A DNA stretch of 64,000 bases from positions 1-64,000 of the forward strand of contig JANQEQ010000168.1 of assembly GCA_028278245.1 (NCBI GenBank). Direction: 5' to 3'. Below are positions 27,883-35,896 of this stretch, in pieces (position 1 is the stretch's first letter; each line of letters begins with the position of its first letter). Under the pieces are notes generated by a model. That model saw nothing but the letters and a program-made list of their open reading frames with translations, made no database searches and was not told the DNA's origin. This DNA comes from Phycisphaerales bacterium. Its GTDB lineage: Bacteria; Planctomycetota; Phycisphaerae; Phycisphaerales; SM1A02. Both the position numbers and the translations under genes were made by a program.

Positions 27883-28199
27883 TGTAATTCTCCAGTGAGT
27901 AAGTGAGCGGGTAAATGGTTCTGCCTGGATTTCGCCGGCGGATCATCTGTGGATTCAAACTTCAACAAAATAACTCGAAGACTTCTTTATCAGGATTTAA
28001 GCGTGGATTTAAATTTGTCGGGGCTTGCCACTCACAAATACGTAATGAGAGACTGGATTCGTACTTCGGAAAATCCGCTACAGGTTGAATCTAAAAATTA
28101 GTGGTTGGCGAAGACATGGCTGATAACCAAATCCATCATGGGATGGATCTATGAGTCACAGCATTCACGAACCAATCTTATTCGATAAGGAATACCACC
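27883..28199. promoter_or_regulatory. Divergent promoter region between DUF378 and FAS1 genes
   Basis: 317 bases. The heptamer TTGAATC occurs once facing each gene: minus strand at 27952-27958 (about 70 bases before DUF378) and plus strand at 28085-28091 (about 110 bases before the FAS1 gene). TTGAA-type -35 elements would fit ECF sigma factors, and one is encoded 2.5 kb away, but matching -10 elements are not obvious and the heptamer is not found at the other genes of the group. Treat as a lead only. Confidence 0.3.
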
Positions 28200-29195
28200 A
28201 TGAATTTCAAGACTCTCACCACCATCGCGCTTACAAGTTTGCTGATGGGAAGCACGTCCACGGCACTCGGCGGGGGCCATTCAAGCTGCTCATCTAGCGC
28301 CTCAAGCTGTTCCTCAAGTGCCTCAAGCTGCTCCAAACCCAAAACGCCTGCCAGGAACGTCAATGCCGGCGCTATGTCCAGTGACATTGTTGATACCGCA
28401 GTCAATGCGGGATCATTCAATACCCTCGCAGCAGCGTTGGGCGCGGCGGATCTGGTTGATGCGTTGAAATCTGATGGACCGTTTACCGTCTTTGCTCCAA
28501 CGGATGATGCTTTTGCCAAGTTGCCCAAGGGTACAGTTGAAACACTGCTCAAGCCCGAAAACAAAAAGATGCTGCAGTCGATCCTGTTGTATCACGTCGT
28601 CCCGCGCAAGGCCAACACCGAAACCGTTCTCTCCCGCAATGCCTGGAGCACGCTCAATGGGCAGCGCATCAGCATCAGCCAATCTGACAGTGGTGCGATG
28701 GTCAACAACGCGAAAATCCTGAAGACCGATATCAAAACCTCCAACGGTGTCATTCATGTCATCGACACGGTGATCCTTCCCGAAACCAAAACCATCCCCG
28801 AGGTTGCGGATTCTGCCGAGGTCTTTTCCACTTTGTTGGCTGCCGCCAGTGCCGCCGGTCTCGCTGAAACATTGATGGGTGACGGACCGTTCACCGTCTT
28901 CGCCCCCACCGATGATGCCTTTGCTCAACTTCCTGCAGGGACTGTGGACAGCTTACTGAAGCCCGAGAATCGCGATCAGCTGGCTTCGATCCTGAAGTAC
29001 CACGTTGTGTCCGGCCGCGTCTTCGCCAGTGATGCCATCAAGGCACAATCCGCGGAAACCGTTCATGGATCAAACGTACGTATTGAACTGAACAATGGCC
29101 AATTGATGGTCAATGATTCGCGAATCCTCACAAATGATATTCAGGCGTCCAACGGCGTGATCCATGTTATCGACCAGGTCATGCTCCCCCACTAA
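28200..29195 (+). CDS. Secreted protein with two fasciclin (FAS1) domains
   Basis: 331 residues: signal peptide (about 1-22), a Ser/Cys-rich segment (about 26-46) made of the repeat SSCSSSA, then two FAS1 domains (about 58-196 and 203-330). Each has the H1/H2 pattern: [18 protein letters not shown] and ILLYHVVP in the first, [18 protein letters not shown] and [11 protein letters not shown] in the second, and both end NGVIHVID. Bacterial FAS1 proteins mediate adhesion or envelope stress resistance, and several are light- or oxidative-stress-induced. The cysteine-rich linker could crosslink or bind metal; unusual and not a family feature. A hairpin terminator follows. Confidence 0.93.
   Translation: MNFKTLTTIALTSLLMGSTSTALGGGHSSCSSSASSCSSSASSCSKPKTPARNVNAGAMSSDIVDTAVNAGSFNTLAAALGAADLVDALKSDGPFTVFAPTDDAFAKLPKGTVETLLKPENKKMLQSILLYHVVPRKANTETVLSRNAWSTLNGQRISISQSDSGAMVNNAKILKTDIKTSNGVIHVIDTVILPETKTIPEVADSAEVFSTLLAAASAAGLAETLMGDGPFTVFAPTDDAFAQLPAGTVDSLLKPENRDQLASILKYHVVSGRVFASDAIKAQSAETVHGSNVRIELNNGQLMVNDSRILTNDIQASNGVIHVIDQVMLPH
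28281..28334 (+). repeat. 21-base in-frame tandem repeat in FAS1 gene
   Basis: About 2.6 copies of a 21-base unit (28281-28301, 28302-28322, partial 28323-28334) encoding Ser-Ser-Cys-Ser-Ser-Ser-Ala. Synonymous differences between copies show it is not a very recent duplication. The copy number may vary between strains. Confidence 0.8.
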
Positions 29196-29238
29196 TGCAG
29201 CAAACGAGTGTAATAGACAGTATTCCGTGTGTGCTCAG

Positions 29239-29271
29239 AGCAACGAGGTGACACTGTGTCGCCTCGTTGCT
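29239..29271 (+). terminator. Hairpin terminator after FAS1 gene
   Basis: A 15-base stem with one wobble (29239-29253 with 29257-29271, AGCAACGAGGYGACA) and a 3-base loop, 44 bases after the FAS1 stop. There is no T-run, so termination may be weak or the hairpin may instead protect the transcript. The next gene starts 27 bases later. Confidence 0.6.
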
Positions 29272-29297
29272 GATTGCACGTCTAGATTGGTATACTC

Positions 29298-30356
29298 ATG
29301 ACTAACATGCCTGATCAGAATGCACTGCAACTGAGTCGCCTGCTCGATCAATCCAGTCGCGCCCTGGCAAACTGGACGTTGAACGATCATGTGGAGAAGG
29401 ATCCTTCGCTCAGCGATCGGTACGGAGAAGGGTGGCGGGGTCAGTGGGAAGCGGCGATCATGACGCGTATCCGATACCTCGCACAGGCAATCGCCGTGGA
29501 CGAGCCGACGGTTTTTGCTGAATCCATCCAATGGCTCCGTCAAGCGTTTCGCGCGCGGGATGCCAATGACGATGATCTGTATGTCAACCTGCAGTGTTTG
29601 CGCAAAGTGCTGCTGGTACATCTGCCCCCGAAACCTGCGGAACAAGCAGTGGAGTTCTGTGATCTGGTCGTTGAGCAGATCCAAAAACAGGAAGCAGTAA
29701 TAGATCATCAATCTGACCATCCTCTTGATACTACAACACTGACCTATCTGGAAGCGTTATTGACGGGGCAACGAGACGAAGCGAGGGATATTTGTCTTGC
29801 TGAACTTGAGCAAGGGCGGTCACTGGAAGACATTTTGCTCAACGTGATTCAGCCGGCACAAGTTGAACTGGGCAACATGTGGCATCGAAATGAACTTTCT
29901 ATTGCGGAAGAGCATGCCGCCACGGCAATCACTGAATCAGTGATCACCATTCTTCGAGAACAAGCATCAAAACCACCTGCACTAGGAAAAAAGGTTATCG
30001 CCACCACTGTGGGGGGGGAGCAACATTCCCTTGGTTTACAGATCGTCGCCGTAGCCTTTGAACTGGCCGGCTGGGACTGCCTTTACATCGGCACGGATGT
30101 TCCGCATGCCGCTGTATTGGAAGCAATGACCCAGCAGAAAGCTGATGTCCTGGCGATCTCCACCACCAGTACGCTGCATTTACGTTCCGTGGTGGAACTC
30201 ATCGAAACGATCCGCAAAAACTGCCCTCATTCCCCGAAAATTCTCGTGGGAGGTCGACCGTTCAAAGTGTTTCCTGAATTGTGGCAAAAAGTTGGGGCAG
30301 ACCTCGTCGCACAAGATGCATTTGAAGGTGTTCGCGCTGCGGCAGGATTTGTATGA
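29298..30356 (+). CDS. Stand-alone B12-binding photoreceptor-like protein (CarH/AerR type, no MerR domain)
   Basis: 352 residues. About 1-130 is a helical region I do not recognise. About 145-222 is the B12-binding helical cap with GNMWHRNELSIAEEH: W195, H196, E205 and H206 reproduce the W-x9-EH motif of AdoB12 photoreceptors (CarH, LitR, AerR), where Trp covers the adenosyl group and the following His can ligate cobalt after light. About 230-352 is the Rossmann B12 domain; GGEQHSLG gives the E-x-H-x-x-G form used by CarH, with H243 as lower ligand. CarH and LitR carry an N-terminal MerR DNA-binding domain; here it is absent, so the output is probably protein-protein. The ECF sigma gene follows 266 bases downstream. 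Confidence 0.85.
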   Translation: MTNMPDQNALQLSRLLDQSSRALANWTLNDHVEKDPSLSDRYGEGWRGQWEAAIMTRIRYLAQAIAVDEPTVFAESIQWLRQAFRARDANDDDLYVNLQCLRKVLLVHLPPKPAEQAVEFCDLVVEQIQKQEAVIDHQSDHPLDTTTLTYLEALLTGQRDEARDICLAELEQGRSLEDILLNVIQPAQVELGNMWHRNELSIAEEHAATAITESVITILREQASKPPALGKKVIATTVGGEQHSLGLQIVAVAFELAGWDCLYIGTDVPHAAVLEAMTQQKADVLAISTTSTLHLRSVVELIETIRKNCPHSPKILVGGRPFKVFPELWQKVGADLVAQDAFEGVRAAAGFV

Positions 30357-30622
30357 ATTAATGTTACGATCAGCGGATAAATATGAATCCGAAAGTCGCT
30401 TACCCGCGATAACAATGATGAACAGATTCATGAAGAATACTTCCCTTCTGGATCTCAAAGATGCTGCGCGTACGGATTCCGCGACGGTATCACACCGTCA
30501 TTGGTTCATAGCCGATGATCTCATTCGTTACGCCATCCCGAACTTCGGTAATTCAGCACACTGTGATTGGTTATCATCATCATCAACAATGGCTGTGGGT
30601 GTTGATCATAAAGGGATTTCTG

Positions 30623-31180
30623 TTGTCTGAGGCGTTACTGCCAAGAGTCGCAGCCGGTGACATGTCCGCAATGCAGGAATGCATTGATACTTATGGTCCA
30701 CTGATCTGGTCATTGGCGCGGCGGTTCACACCCAATGCGACGGATGCTGAAGATGCCGTGCAGGAGGTGTTCTTATCCCTGTGGCAGAACGCCGAACGGT
30801 TTGATGCAGCCAAGGGAGCGGAGGTAACCTTTGTCTCGATGATTGCCCGTCGGCGACTCATTGACCGGGGACGCTCACGAGAACGTGAAACCCGGCGGAT
30901 GGAAAACCTTCGCGCCCAGGCGGCCGATACTTCGTCTGAGCCAATATCGAAACCGGAAGTGGTAGAAGAAGCCAAGCGCGCGCGGGAAGAACTCAAACAG
31001 CTCAATCCGGATCAACAACATGTGCTGGAGCTGGCAATTCACGGAGGCTATACACACGAAGAAATATCGCAGATCACAGAACTTCCCCTGGGAACAGTGA
31101 AAACGCATGCACGTCGGGGCCTCATCCGGGTGCGCCAAGCCCTGGCCGAGGAGCACGAGAAAACGGGGGCAAGATCATGA
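30623..31180 (+). CDS. ECF-type RNA polymerase sigma factor
   Basis: About 186 residues from a TTG start at 30623 preceded by AAGGGA (30611-30616); the frame is open to 30515 but the extra residues are not sigma-like. Region 2 is YGPLIWSLARRFTPNATDAE followed by DAVQEVFLSLWQNAERFD, and region 4 contains LNPDQQHVLELAIHGGYTHE and LPLGTVKTHARRGLIRVRQ, the recognition helix for the -35 element. No membrane segment. Its last codons overlap the next small gene (ATGA-type overlap), the usual layout for a sigma/anti-sigma pair. With a B12 photoreceptor-like gene upstream it recalls the LitR-LitS light-induced system of Streptomyces, but with a different sensor architecture. Confidence 0.92.
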   Translation: MSEALLPRVAAGDMSAMQECIDTYGPLIWSLARRFTPNATDAEDAVQEVFLSLWQNAERFDAAKGAEVTFVSMIARRRLIDRGRSRERETRRMENLRAQAADTSSEPISKPEVVEEAKRAREELKQLNPDQQHVLELAIHGGYTHEEISQITELPLGTVKTHARRGLIRVRQALAEEHEKTGARS

Positions 31181-31440
31181 TGAGTGCGCAATCAAACCGG
31201 GAATATCGCCTGCATGAACTGCTCGCAGCCCGAGCATTGGGACCATTGACCAATAACGAAGTTGCTGAACTCCAGATGCTTCAGGATCAATATCGCTTCG
31301 ATGATGATCAAATTTACGATGAGATCGCCACCCTACTTGATCCAGTGTTTGATGAACGCAATCACGAACCACTCCCAAGCATGCTGAAGGAAAAGTTAAA
31401 ACTCGATGCCATCAGATGGATAACACCATCCGACAGATAA
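31177..31440 (+). CDS. Small soluble protein overlapping the sigma gene, candidate minimal anti-sigma
   Basis: 87 residues, start codon overlapping the sigma-factor stop by 4 bases, so translation is coupled. The N-terminal EYRLHELLAARALGPLTNNE followed by VAELQMLQDQY resembles the first helices of anti-sigma factors (LLAAYALGAL-type pattern). It lacks the HxxxCxxC zinc site, any membrane helix and the periplasmic domain. Strongly acidic middle (FDDDQIYDEIATLLDPVFDE). Anti-sigma function is inferred from position and this short similarity; it might instead be an adaptor linking the B12 protein to the sigma factor. Confidence 0.75.
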   Translation: MMSAQSNREYRLHELLAARALGPLTNNEVAELQMLQDQYRFDDDQIYDEIATLLDPVFDERNHEPLPSMLKEKLKLDAIRWITPSDR

Positions 31441-31528
31441 CTTTGATATCAGGTAAGATAGTTACTTTGTTTCACTGAATTCAGTCCTACATGAATCGTT
31501 TATGATCAAACGAGGCAAGGCCATAACA

Positions 31529-31771
31529 ATGACTAATCCCAAAGTAGCAGGTACACAACCCATCCAAGTTCATCTTGATGAGGGTGAGTATTTTTGGTGT
31601 GCTTGCGGACACTCGCAGAATCAACCTCACTGTGATGGTTCTCATCAGGGCACTGGAATTGAACCCTATGGTTATCAGTTAGAAAAACCAACAAAATGCG
31701 TTCTCTGTTTATGTAAGCATACGAAAAATCCCCCGTTCTGCGATGGCAGTCACCACCACCTGGAAATATAG
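31529..31771 (+). CDS. Double CDGSH iron-sulfur domain protein
   Basis: 80 residues with two complete CDGSH motifs, CACGHSQNQPHCDGSH and CLCKHTKNPPFCDGSH, each binding a [2Fe-2S] cluster through three Cys and one His (mitoNEET/CISD3-like fold). Two clusters in one short chain is the CISD3-like arrangement. The frame opens at 31502, but the ATG at 31529 has the better ribosome site (GAGGCAAGG) and begins at the conserved region. Redox-sensing or cluster-transfer roles are known for the family. It may belong to the oxidative/light stress group; it is 88 bases after the small sigma partner. Confidence 0.9.
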   Translation: MTNPKVAGTQPIQVHLDEGEYFWCACGHSQNQPHCDGSHQGTGIEPYGYQLEKPTKCVLCLCKHTKNPPFCDGSHHHLEI

Positions 31772-31878
31772 TGAGGGGATGTATAACTCGGCATCATCAA
31801 AGGCCTGGTAAATGGTATGGGTAGAGACTTCATTGACAGCAATCTGCCCCACGTGCGGTCTCAAAATTATCCGTTGAA

Positions 31879-32019
31879 TTAGTCAGCCGCTCGATAGTAG
31901 AAACTCAGTAATCTACCAGTACGGTCAGGGTGTAATAAAGATCCATCGCGTATTCCCAGCACTCCATCGATCAGTGCTTGCCTCAGTGTATAGATATTGG
32001 AACAGAATGCATCGATTAA
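31879..32019 (-). other. Possible coding remnant (about 46 codons)
   Basis: In the 244-base gap between the CDGSH and antiporter genes, one minus-strand frame between stops reads like real protein: ...IYTLRQALIDGVLGIRDG, then SLLHPDRTGRLLSFYYRAAD and a stop. There is no start codon with a ribosome site, and the frame overlaps the antiporter stop. It may be the tail of a lost gene. I cannot name the family. Confidence 0.2.
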
Positions 32020-33344
32020 CTACTTACTGAATATTCAGGCAACGATTTAGTTAAGCGTTTTGCTAAATAGATAAAGAAGCCTGTCAGGAGCAGATTGAGC
32101 GCCAGACTGAGCATAGCGATGGTAACGATCGGACCGCCAATACCATAACTCAAAGAAATCACCAGGACGCCTGCTCCGACTTCGCCACGGGGCCACATTC
32201 CGATTGAAACTGCTAATCGCTCACGCCAGTGTGCCTCCCGCTGATAGCACAAAGCGGGAAACATTTTTCCCAAATTCGAGATCAAAGTAACGATGATGAC
32301 GTGTAGAGTGATCATACTCCAGCCCATGGTTGGTTGAGAAGCAGTTATTCGACCAATATCCTGTTGTACACCAATATCAGCAGCCGCCATCTCCGCGTCT
32401 GGTGATCCACCAGCATGGAGACTCGGCTCAATCGCTGAGTAAACCGAGCTGCCTGATTCTACCATATCCGTCGACAGAATCAGCGGCATGGAGAGGCCAA
32501 CCAAGACCATGAAAACCGCAGCAACGATAGTCGCGACACGTTTTTCAGTTGGAGTTTCGATTTCAGCGTGATCGTGCCCGTCAGGAACTACAGTATCTGT
32601 ACCATTCTCATGCTTTGGATAAGCAATAATACAGCCGAGCACGAAAGCTGGAAGTAACACTTCAATGTGAATCGGCACAGATTCATCGATGAATTTTGAA
32701 CTTTTATAGATCAATTCACTAAATGCAGTAATGATTGCGGAGTATCCCAGAACCCAATGCCAACTCACAGGGATACGTACTTTATGTAAGAACACATACG
32801 CAACCGTCAACATTATTACCATGACGAAAACGATCACCCCAAGCTGCCAGGCGATTCCAACCATCAACATTTTGAGTGGAATCATCAACAGCACAGTATC
32901 CAGATCATCGAAGATGGCGAGGATCCGGGCTTTTCGATAGAGCCAGGTAGCGCCTAAACCCGCAGCCGCCAGCATGGAGAAAAGTACGCCGGCTGATGTT
33001 GGAGCAGCAAATCGACCTGCAAGCAGTGTTTCCTTCCATGCTGCAAGTGAGTTCCAGAACTCTGGAGGCAACAGCACAAAAACGAAATACAGCGTTACGA
33101 ATAACCACGGAAAGCTTGCAGCGGTAAAGGCAATCACATAGTCCCATCCGTACTGCTTGAGATTTGACTTGTCGATGTCAAATTCATAACCAACACGGAT
33201 CATTAAAAATGAGAGACCTGCCATGGTAAGAATACGTACAATATCCCCGAAACTGGCGTAGCTTGATTCCAAAATACCTGGTAACCATTGTGAGGCAATG
33301 AGACCTAACAGTAGAAGTGATGAATATATGAATACTTTTTGCAT
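32016..33344 (-). CDS. Cation:proton antiporter, CPA2-like
   Basis: 442 residues with about 11-12 hydrophobic segments. Features are ILTMAGLSFLMIRVGYEFD (the 'GLE'-type helix of CPA2 antiporters), FAAPTSAGVLFSMLAAAGLG, DDLDTVLLMIPLKML (paired acidic residues in the ion-binding helix) and a histidine/acid-rich loop HENGTDTVVPDGHDHAE (about 252-268) that could sense pH or metal. It likely exchanges Na+ or K+ for H+. It lacks the C-terminal TrkA-N domain of Kef systems. Transcribed alone from the 220-base region ahead of it. Confidence 0.85.
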   Translation of the reverse strand: MQKVFIYSSLLLLGLIASQWLPGILESSYASFGDIVRILTMAGLSFLMIRVGYEFDIDKSNLKQYGWDYVIAFTAASFPWLFVTLYFVFVLLPPEFWNSLAAWKETLLAGRFAAPTSAGVLFSMLAAAGLGATWLYRKARILAIFDDLDTVLLMIPLKMLMVGIAWQLGVIVFVMVIMLTVAYVFLHKVRIPVSWHWVLGYSAIITAFSELIYKSSKFIDESVPIHIEVLLPAFVLGCIIAYPKHENGTDTVVPDGHDHAEIETPTEKRVATIVAAVFMVLVGLSMPLILSTDMVESGSSVYSAIEPSLHAGGSPDAEMAAADIGVQQDIGRITASQPTMGWSMITLHVIIVTLISNLGKMFPALCYQREAHWRERLAVSIGMWPRGEVGAGVLVISLSYGIGGPIVTIAMLSLALNLLLTGFFIYLAKRLTKSLPEYSVSS

Positions 33345-33565
33345 TTGAATCTATGTTTAACAATCGTCTGAATATTTCATAAATTCTGTTCTAAACCGGC
33401 TTACTCAAATATGAAGGGACGGAAGTGGCAGCGTTCAGAGACGTCTGAAAAAACAGAATAGTAGACCATTATAGTCACTTCTCCATAAGAGGTTTGACTC
33501 AGAAATAGAAGGTGGGGGTGTAAGGATAAGTGATTATTTATCAGCTAACAAATACTACAATCGAT

Positions 33566-34702
33566 TTATTCACACGGTCCCCACATACCGAGGATTGCGA
33601 AGATGTCGTCGATGTTGACGACACAATCTTCCCCCAGATCGCCCTCACAGTATGGCGGGCAGGGATCTGGGCATTTACCCCATAAACCTAAGATGGCAAA
33701 GATGTCATCAATGTTCACCTGATCATCACCGGTAAGATCAGCCGGACAAACATTGACCTGGAACTCATACGCACCGATATCCACAATCGGTGGAGTGCCA
33801 TTTCCGGTGTCTTCAGTATCAGGATCATCAATGAATCGCGCGTTGCCATCAAGATCGTACATCAAGTGTGGTGGGAGAGCTTCATTATCCGCTGCATCAA
33901 TACAGGGCGAGCCGGGTGACAAATGAAAATCATCGTTGGCTGGATTAATAAACCTTGGATCGGCATCGATGTTTCCACCAATGATCTCACCGTCCTGGAT
34001 GTTGTTGTAATGGGTATAGTAGGCTTTATTGTTTTTGAGTTGTGTATGCATGTAATAAAAGGCAGGTTCATTATCACGGATAATATTGTTCTCTAAGACC
34101 GGCCGGGCGAGAAAGTTAAAAATTGCACAGCTCTCGATATAGGGATTGTTCTCGTTTTCGATCGGATTTTGGATGATGGTATTGTTGATGACGCGTGGAT
34201 AGGAATATGAGCAGTAAATTGCACTGGCATTTCCTAATGCATGATTGTCCACAAAGAGGTTTCCAGTGATAAGCGGATTGGCATTTCGGTAGAGGAACAA
34301 GGCTCCACCGTAGTCAGCAACACAATTGCGGATGATGCAATTTGAGATAGTGAGATTGGAGAAATCGGTAACCGATATTGCCCCGCCGCAATTGGAGTGA
34401 AGCCCTCCGCCTCCGCTGACCGCTTTACTGTACTGAATGACACAGTACTCCAGTCGCGATCGGTCATTTGTCGCAAGTTTATGATCAAAACGAATACCGT
34501 TGAAGCATCCGGTAAGGGACTCATCAACACGAAAGCGACCAGGTTCGTCCGTAGTGAAGGTAATGCGGGCATCTTGAGTCGCTACGGCTAACAACGTTCC
34601 GGCAACATCCAGCATGTAATAGTCTTCGAATTCGATAATCACGCCGGGAGCGATGGTGAGTGTAACGTCATTTTCTATGATTACATCACCGACCACACGC
34701 AC
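33566..34702 (-). CDS. Beta-helix/dockerin protein, C-terminal part of an interrupted gene
   Basis: Right-handed beta-helix repeats (ISNCIIRNCVADYGGALFL, NPLITGNLFVDNHALGNAS) are followed by a C-terminal double dockerin-like module: ADLTGDDQVNIDDIFAILGL and EDCVVNIDDIFAILGMWG, each with a Ca-loop-like DxxxDxxVNIDD. In Phycisphaerae this module ends secreted proteins and probably targets them to the envelope. The frame continues upstream without a stop to 34972 (DDAGSAYFNNIIGFDPQLTD and beyond), where a TGA separates it from the N-terminal part in the same frame. The GTG at 34700-34702 is only the best internal start, so this is probably not an independent gene. Confidence 0.75.
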   Translation of the reverse strand: MRVVGDVIIENDVTLTIAPGVIIEFEDYYMLDVAGTLLAVATQDARITFTTDEPGRFRVDESLTGCFNGIRFDHKLATNDRSRLEYCVIQYSKAVSGGGGLHSNCGGAISVTDFSNLTISNCIIRNCVADYGGALFLYRNANPLITGNLFVDNHALGNASAIYCSYSYPRVINNTIIQNPIENENNPYIESCAIFNFLARPVLENNIIRDNEPAFYYMHTQLKNNKAYYTHYNNIQDGEIIGGNIDADPRFINPANDDFHLSPGSPCIDAADNEALPPHLMYDLDGNARFIDDPDTEDTGNGTPPIVDIGAYEFQVNVCPADLTGDDQVNIDDIFAILGLWGKCPDPCPPYCEGDLGEDCVVNIDDIFAILGMWGPCE

Positions 34703-34972
34703 CAGATCTGCATTCCAGATCGTATCTTCAGTGATTGGGCCGGATACGATGATCTCATCACGACCACTGGATTGTTCGACATGTATTGGTGGTCTGGATT
34801 CGTCTAATGGCGCAGATACGGTCCGGGGGAAGGTTTGGCACCCGTAACCCTCGGCTGGTGAACCGGGTGCAGGTCGATAGTCTCCGCTTTCCGGATCAGT
34901 GAGTTGAGGATCGAATCCAATAATGTTGTTGAAATATGCCGAACCGGCATCATCCCATGGGAAGGGAGCAAC

Positions 34973-34975
34973 TCA
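34973..34975 (-). other. In-frame TGA interrupting a secreted beta-helix gene
   Basis: On the minus strand the frame reads ...LCDYG-TGA-VAPFPWDDAG.... Coding character and theme continue on both sides in one frame over 33566-35677 (about 700 codons). A single TGG-to-TGA change would restore one protein. Confidence 0.7.
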
Positions 34976-35677
34976 GCCGTAATCACAAAGGAAGATGAAA
35001 TGACGCAGCGGATCGTTATTGGCTATCGAATCGGAATGATATGACCAGTTTTCATAAGTCTGTGGATATGCCTGCAGGCTGAAGGCGATATTGGCTCCAG
35101 TAGGAAGCCAACCACTGGGCTCGCCGTTGAGGTACCCAAAGTCAGGTCCGGTGTCCACGGCATTCATAAAGATGTTCCGCTGGAGGAAGATGTCACTACC
35201 ACAGCCGAACATTCTCACGGCATAGTCATGGGTGTTGTAGAACGTGACATACTGGGCCGATCCGCTCGGTACGAGGGTTGTGTAGGAATCATCGTAACCA
35301 CGGAAGCGGAGATCCCCGTTGATAACGATGCAATCGTCTATGTCGAGACGATTGTTGCAATAGGCAACGGTGATCTGTCCACCCTGCAAATCCAGAATAG
35401 CACCGTTACCGACGATACGAACATCCAGGCCATCCCCGATAAACTCGGCAGTGATACGGTTAAAGGTGGCACCGATGAATAATCCGCCGGTGTAGGTAAC
35501 GCCGGTTTCCAACTCGATGTACTTGTCGTATCCGTTACCGGGTCCAGCAAGTTCGAACATTTCCTGAAGGGATACGGCATCGGCGGCATGTTGCAGGATC
35601 AAAACGCAAGCAAGAGCGCAACCTTTCGGCAACACCCTGCTCAATTTACTGCAAAAATGATCACATAGTGTTTTCAT
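34973..35677 (-). CDS. Secreted beta-helix protein, N-terminal part of an interrupted gene
   Basis: 234 residues: signal peptide (about 1-34, GCALACVLILQHAADA) and the start of a parallel beta-helix of the pectate-lyase-like type (TYTGGLFIGATFNRITAEFI, AILDLQGGQITVAYCNNRLD). It stops at the TGA at 34973-34975. The ending LCDYG does not complete a repeat, and the downstream frame continues the fold, so this looks like the 5' half of a gene whose 3' half encodes the rest of the helix and the dockerin module. The product, if stable, would lack the C-terminal sorting module. Confidence 0.8.
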   Translation of the reverse strand: MKTLCDHFCSKLSRVLPKGCALACVLILQHAADAVSLQEMFELAGPGNGYDKYIELETGVTYTGGLFIGATFNRITAEFIGDGLDVRIVGNGAILDLQGGQITVAYCNNRLDIDDCIVINGDLRFRGYDDSYTTLVPSGSAQYVTFYNTHDYAVRMFGCGSDIFLQRNIFMNAVDTGPDFGYLNGEPSGWLPTGANIAFSLQAYPQTYENWSYHSDSIANNDPLRHFIFLCDYG

Positions 35678-35896
35678 CGTGCTTATCTAAGATGTTATTC
35701 TAACCGGTGCGACATACGATTCAAAAGCAAAAAAAGCCAATATGGAAGTTACCCGGTTCCATGATTCAGCGGACCGGTAAAACCGAGTGAGCTACTGATT
35801 GGACAGATACTGAAATATCACACATTCGAAATCGATATTCGTATACAGTTTTCAAATGGGACTCCGGACAATGCACTGGAAATATGCATTGCGCCC

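Noticed and set aside
27952-28091. TTGAATC heptamers as ECF sigma -35 elements
   Set aside because: Not found at the other candidate regulon genes in the right orientation, and no matching -10 element; kept only as a weak lead.
30361-30630. 89-codon plus-strand frame between the B12 protein and the sigma factor
   Set aside because: It has an ATG and overlaps the sigma start, but no ribosome site, no conserved-looking pattern and odd composition; more likely leader sequence.
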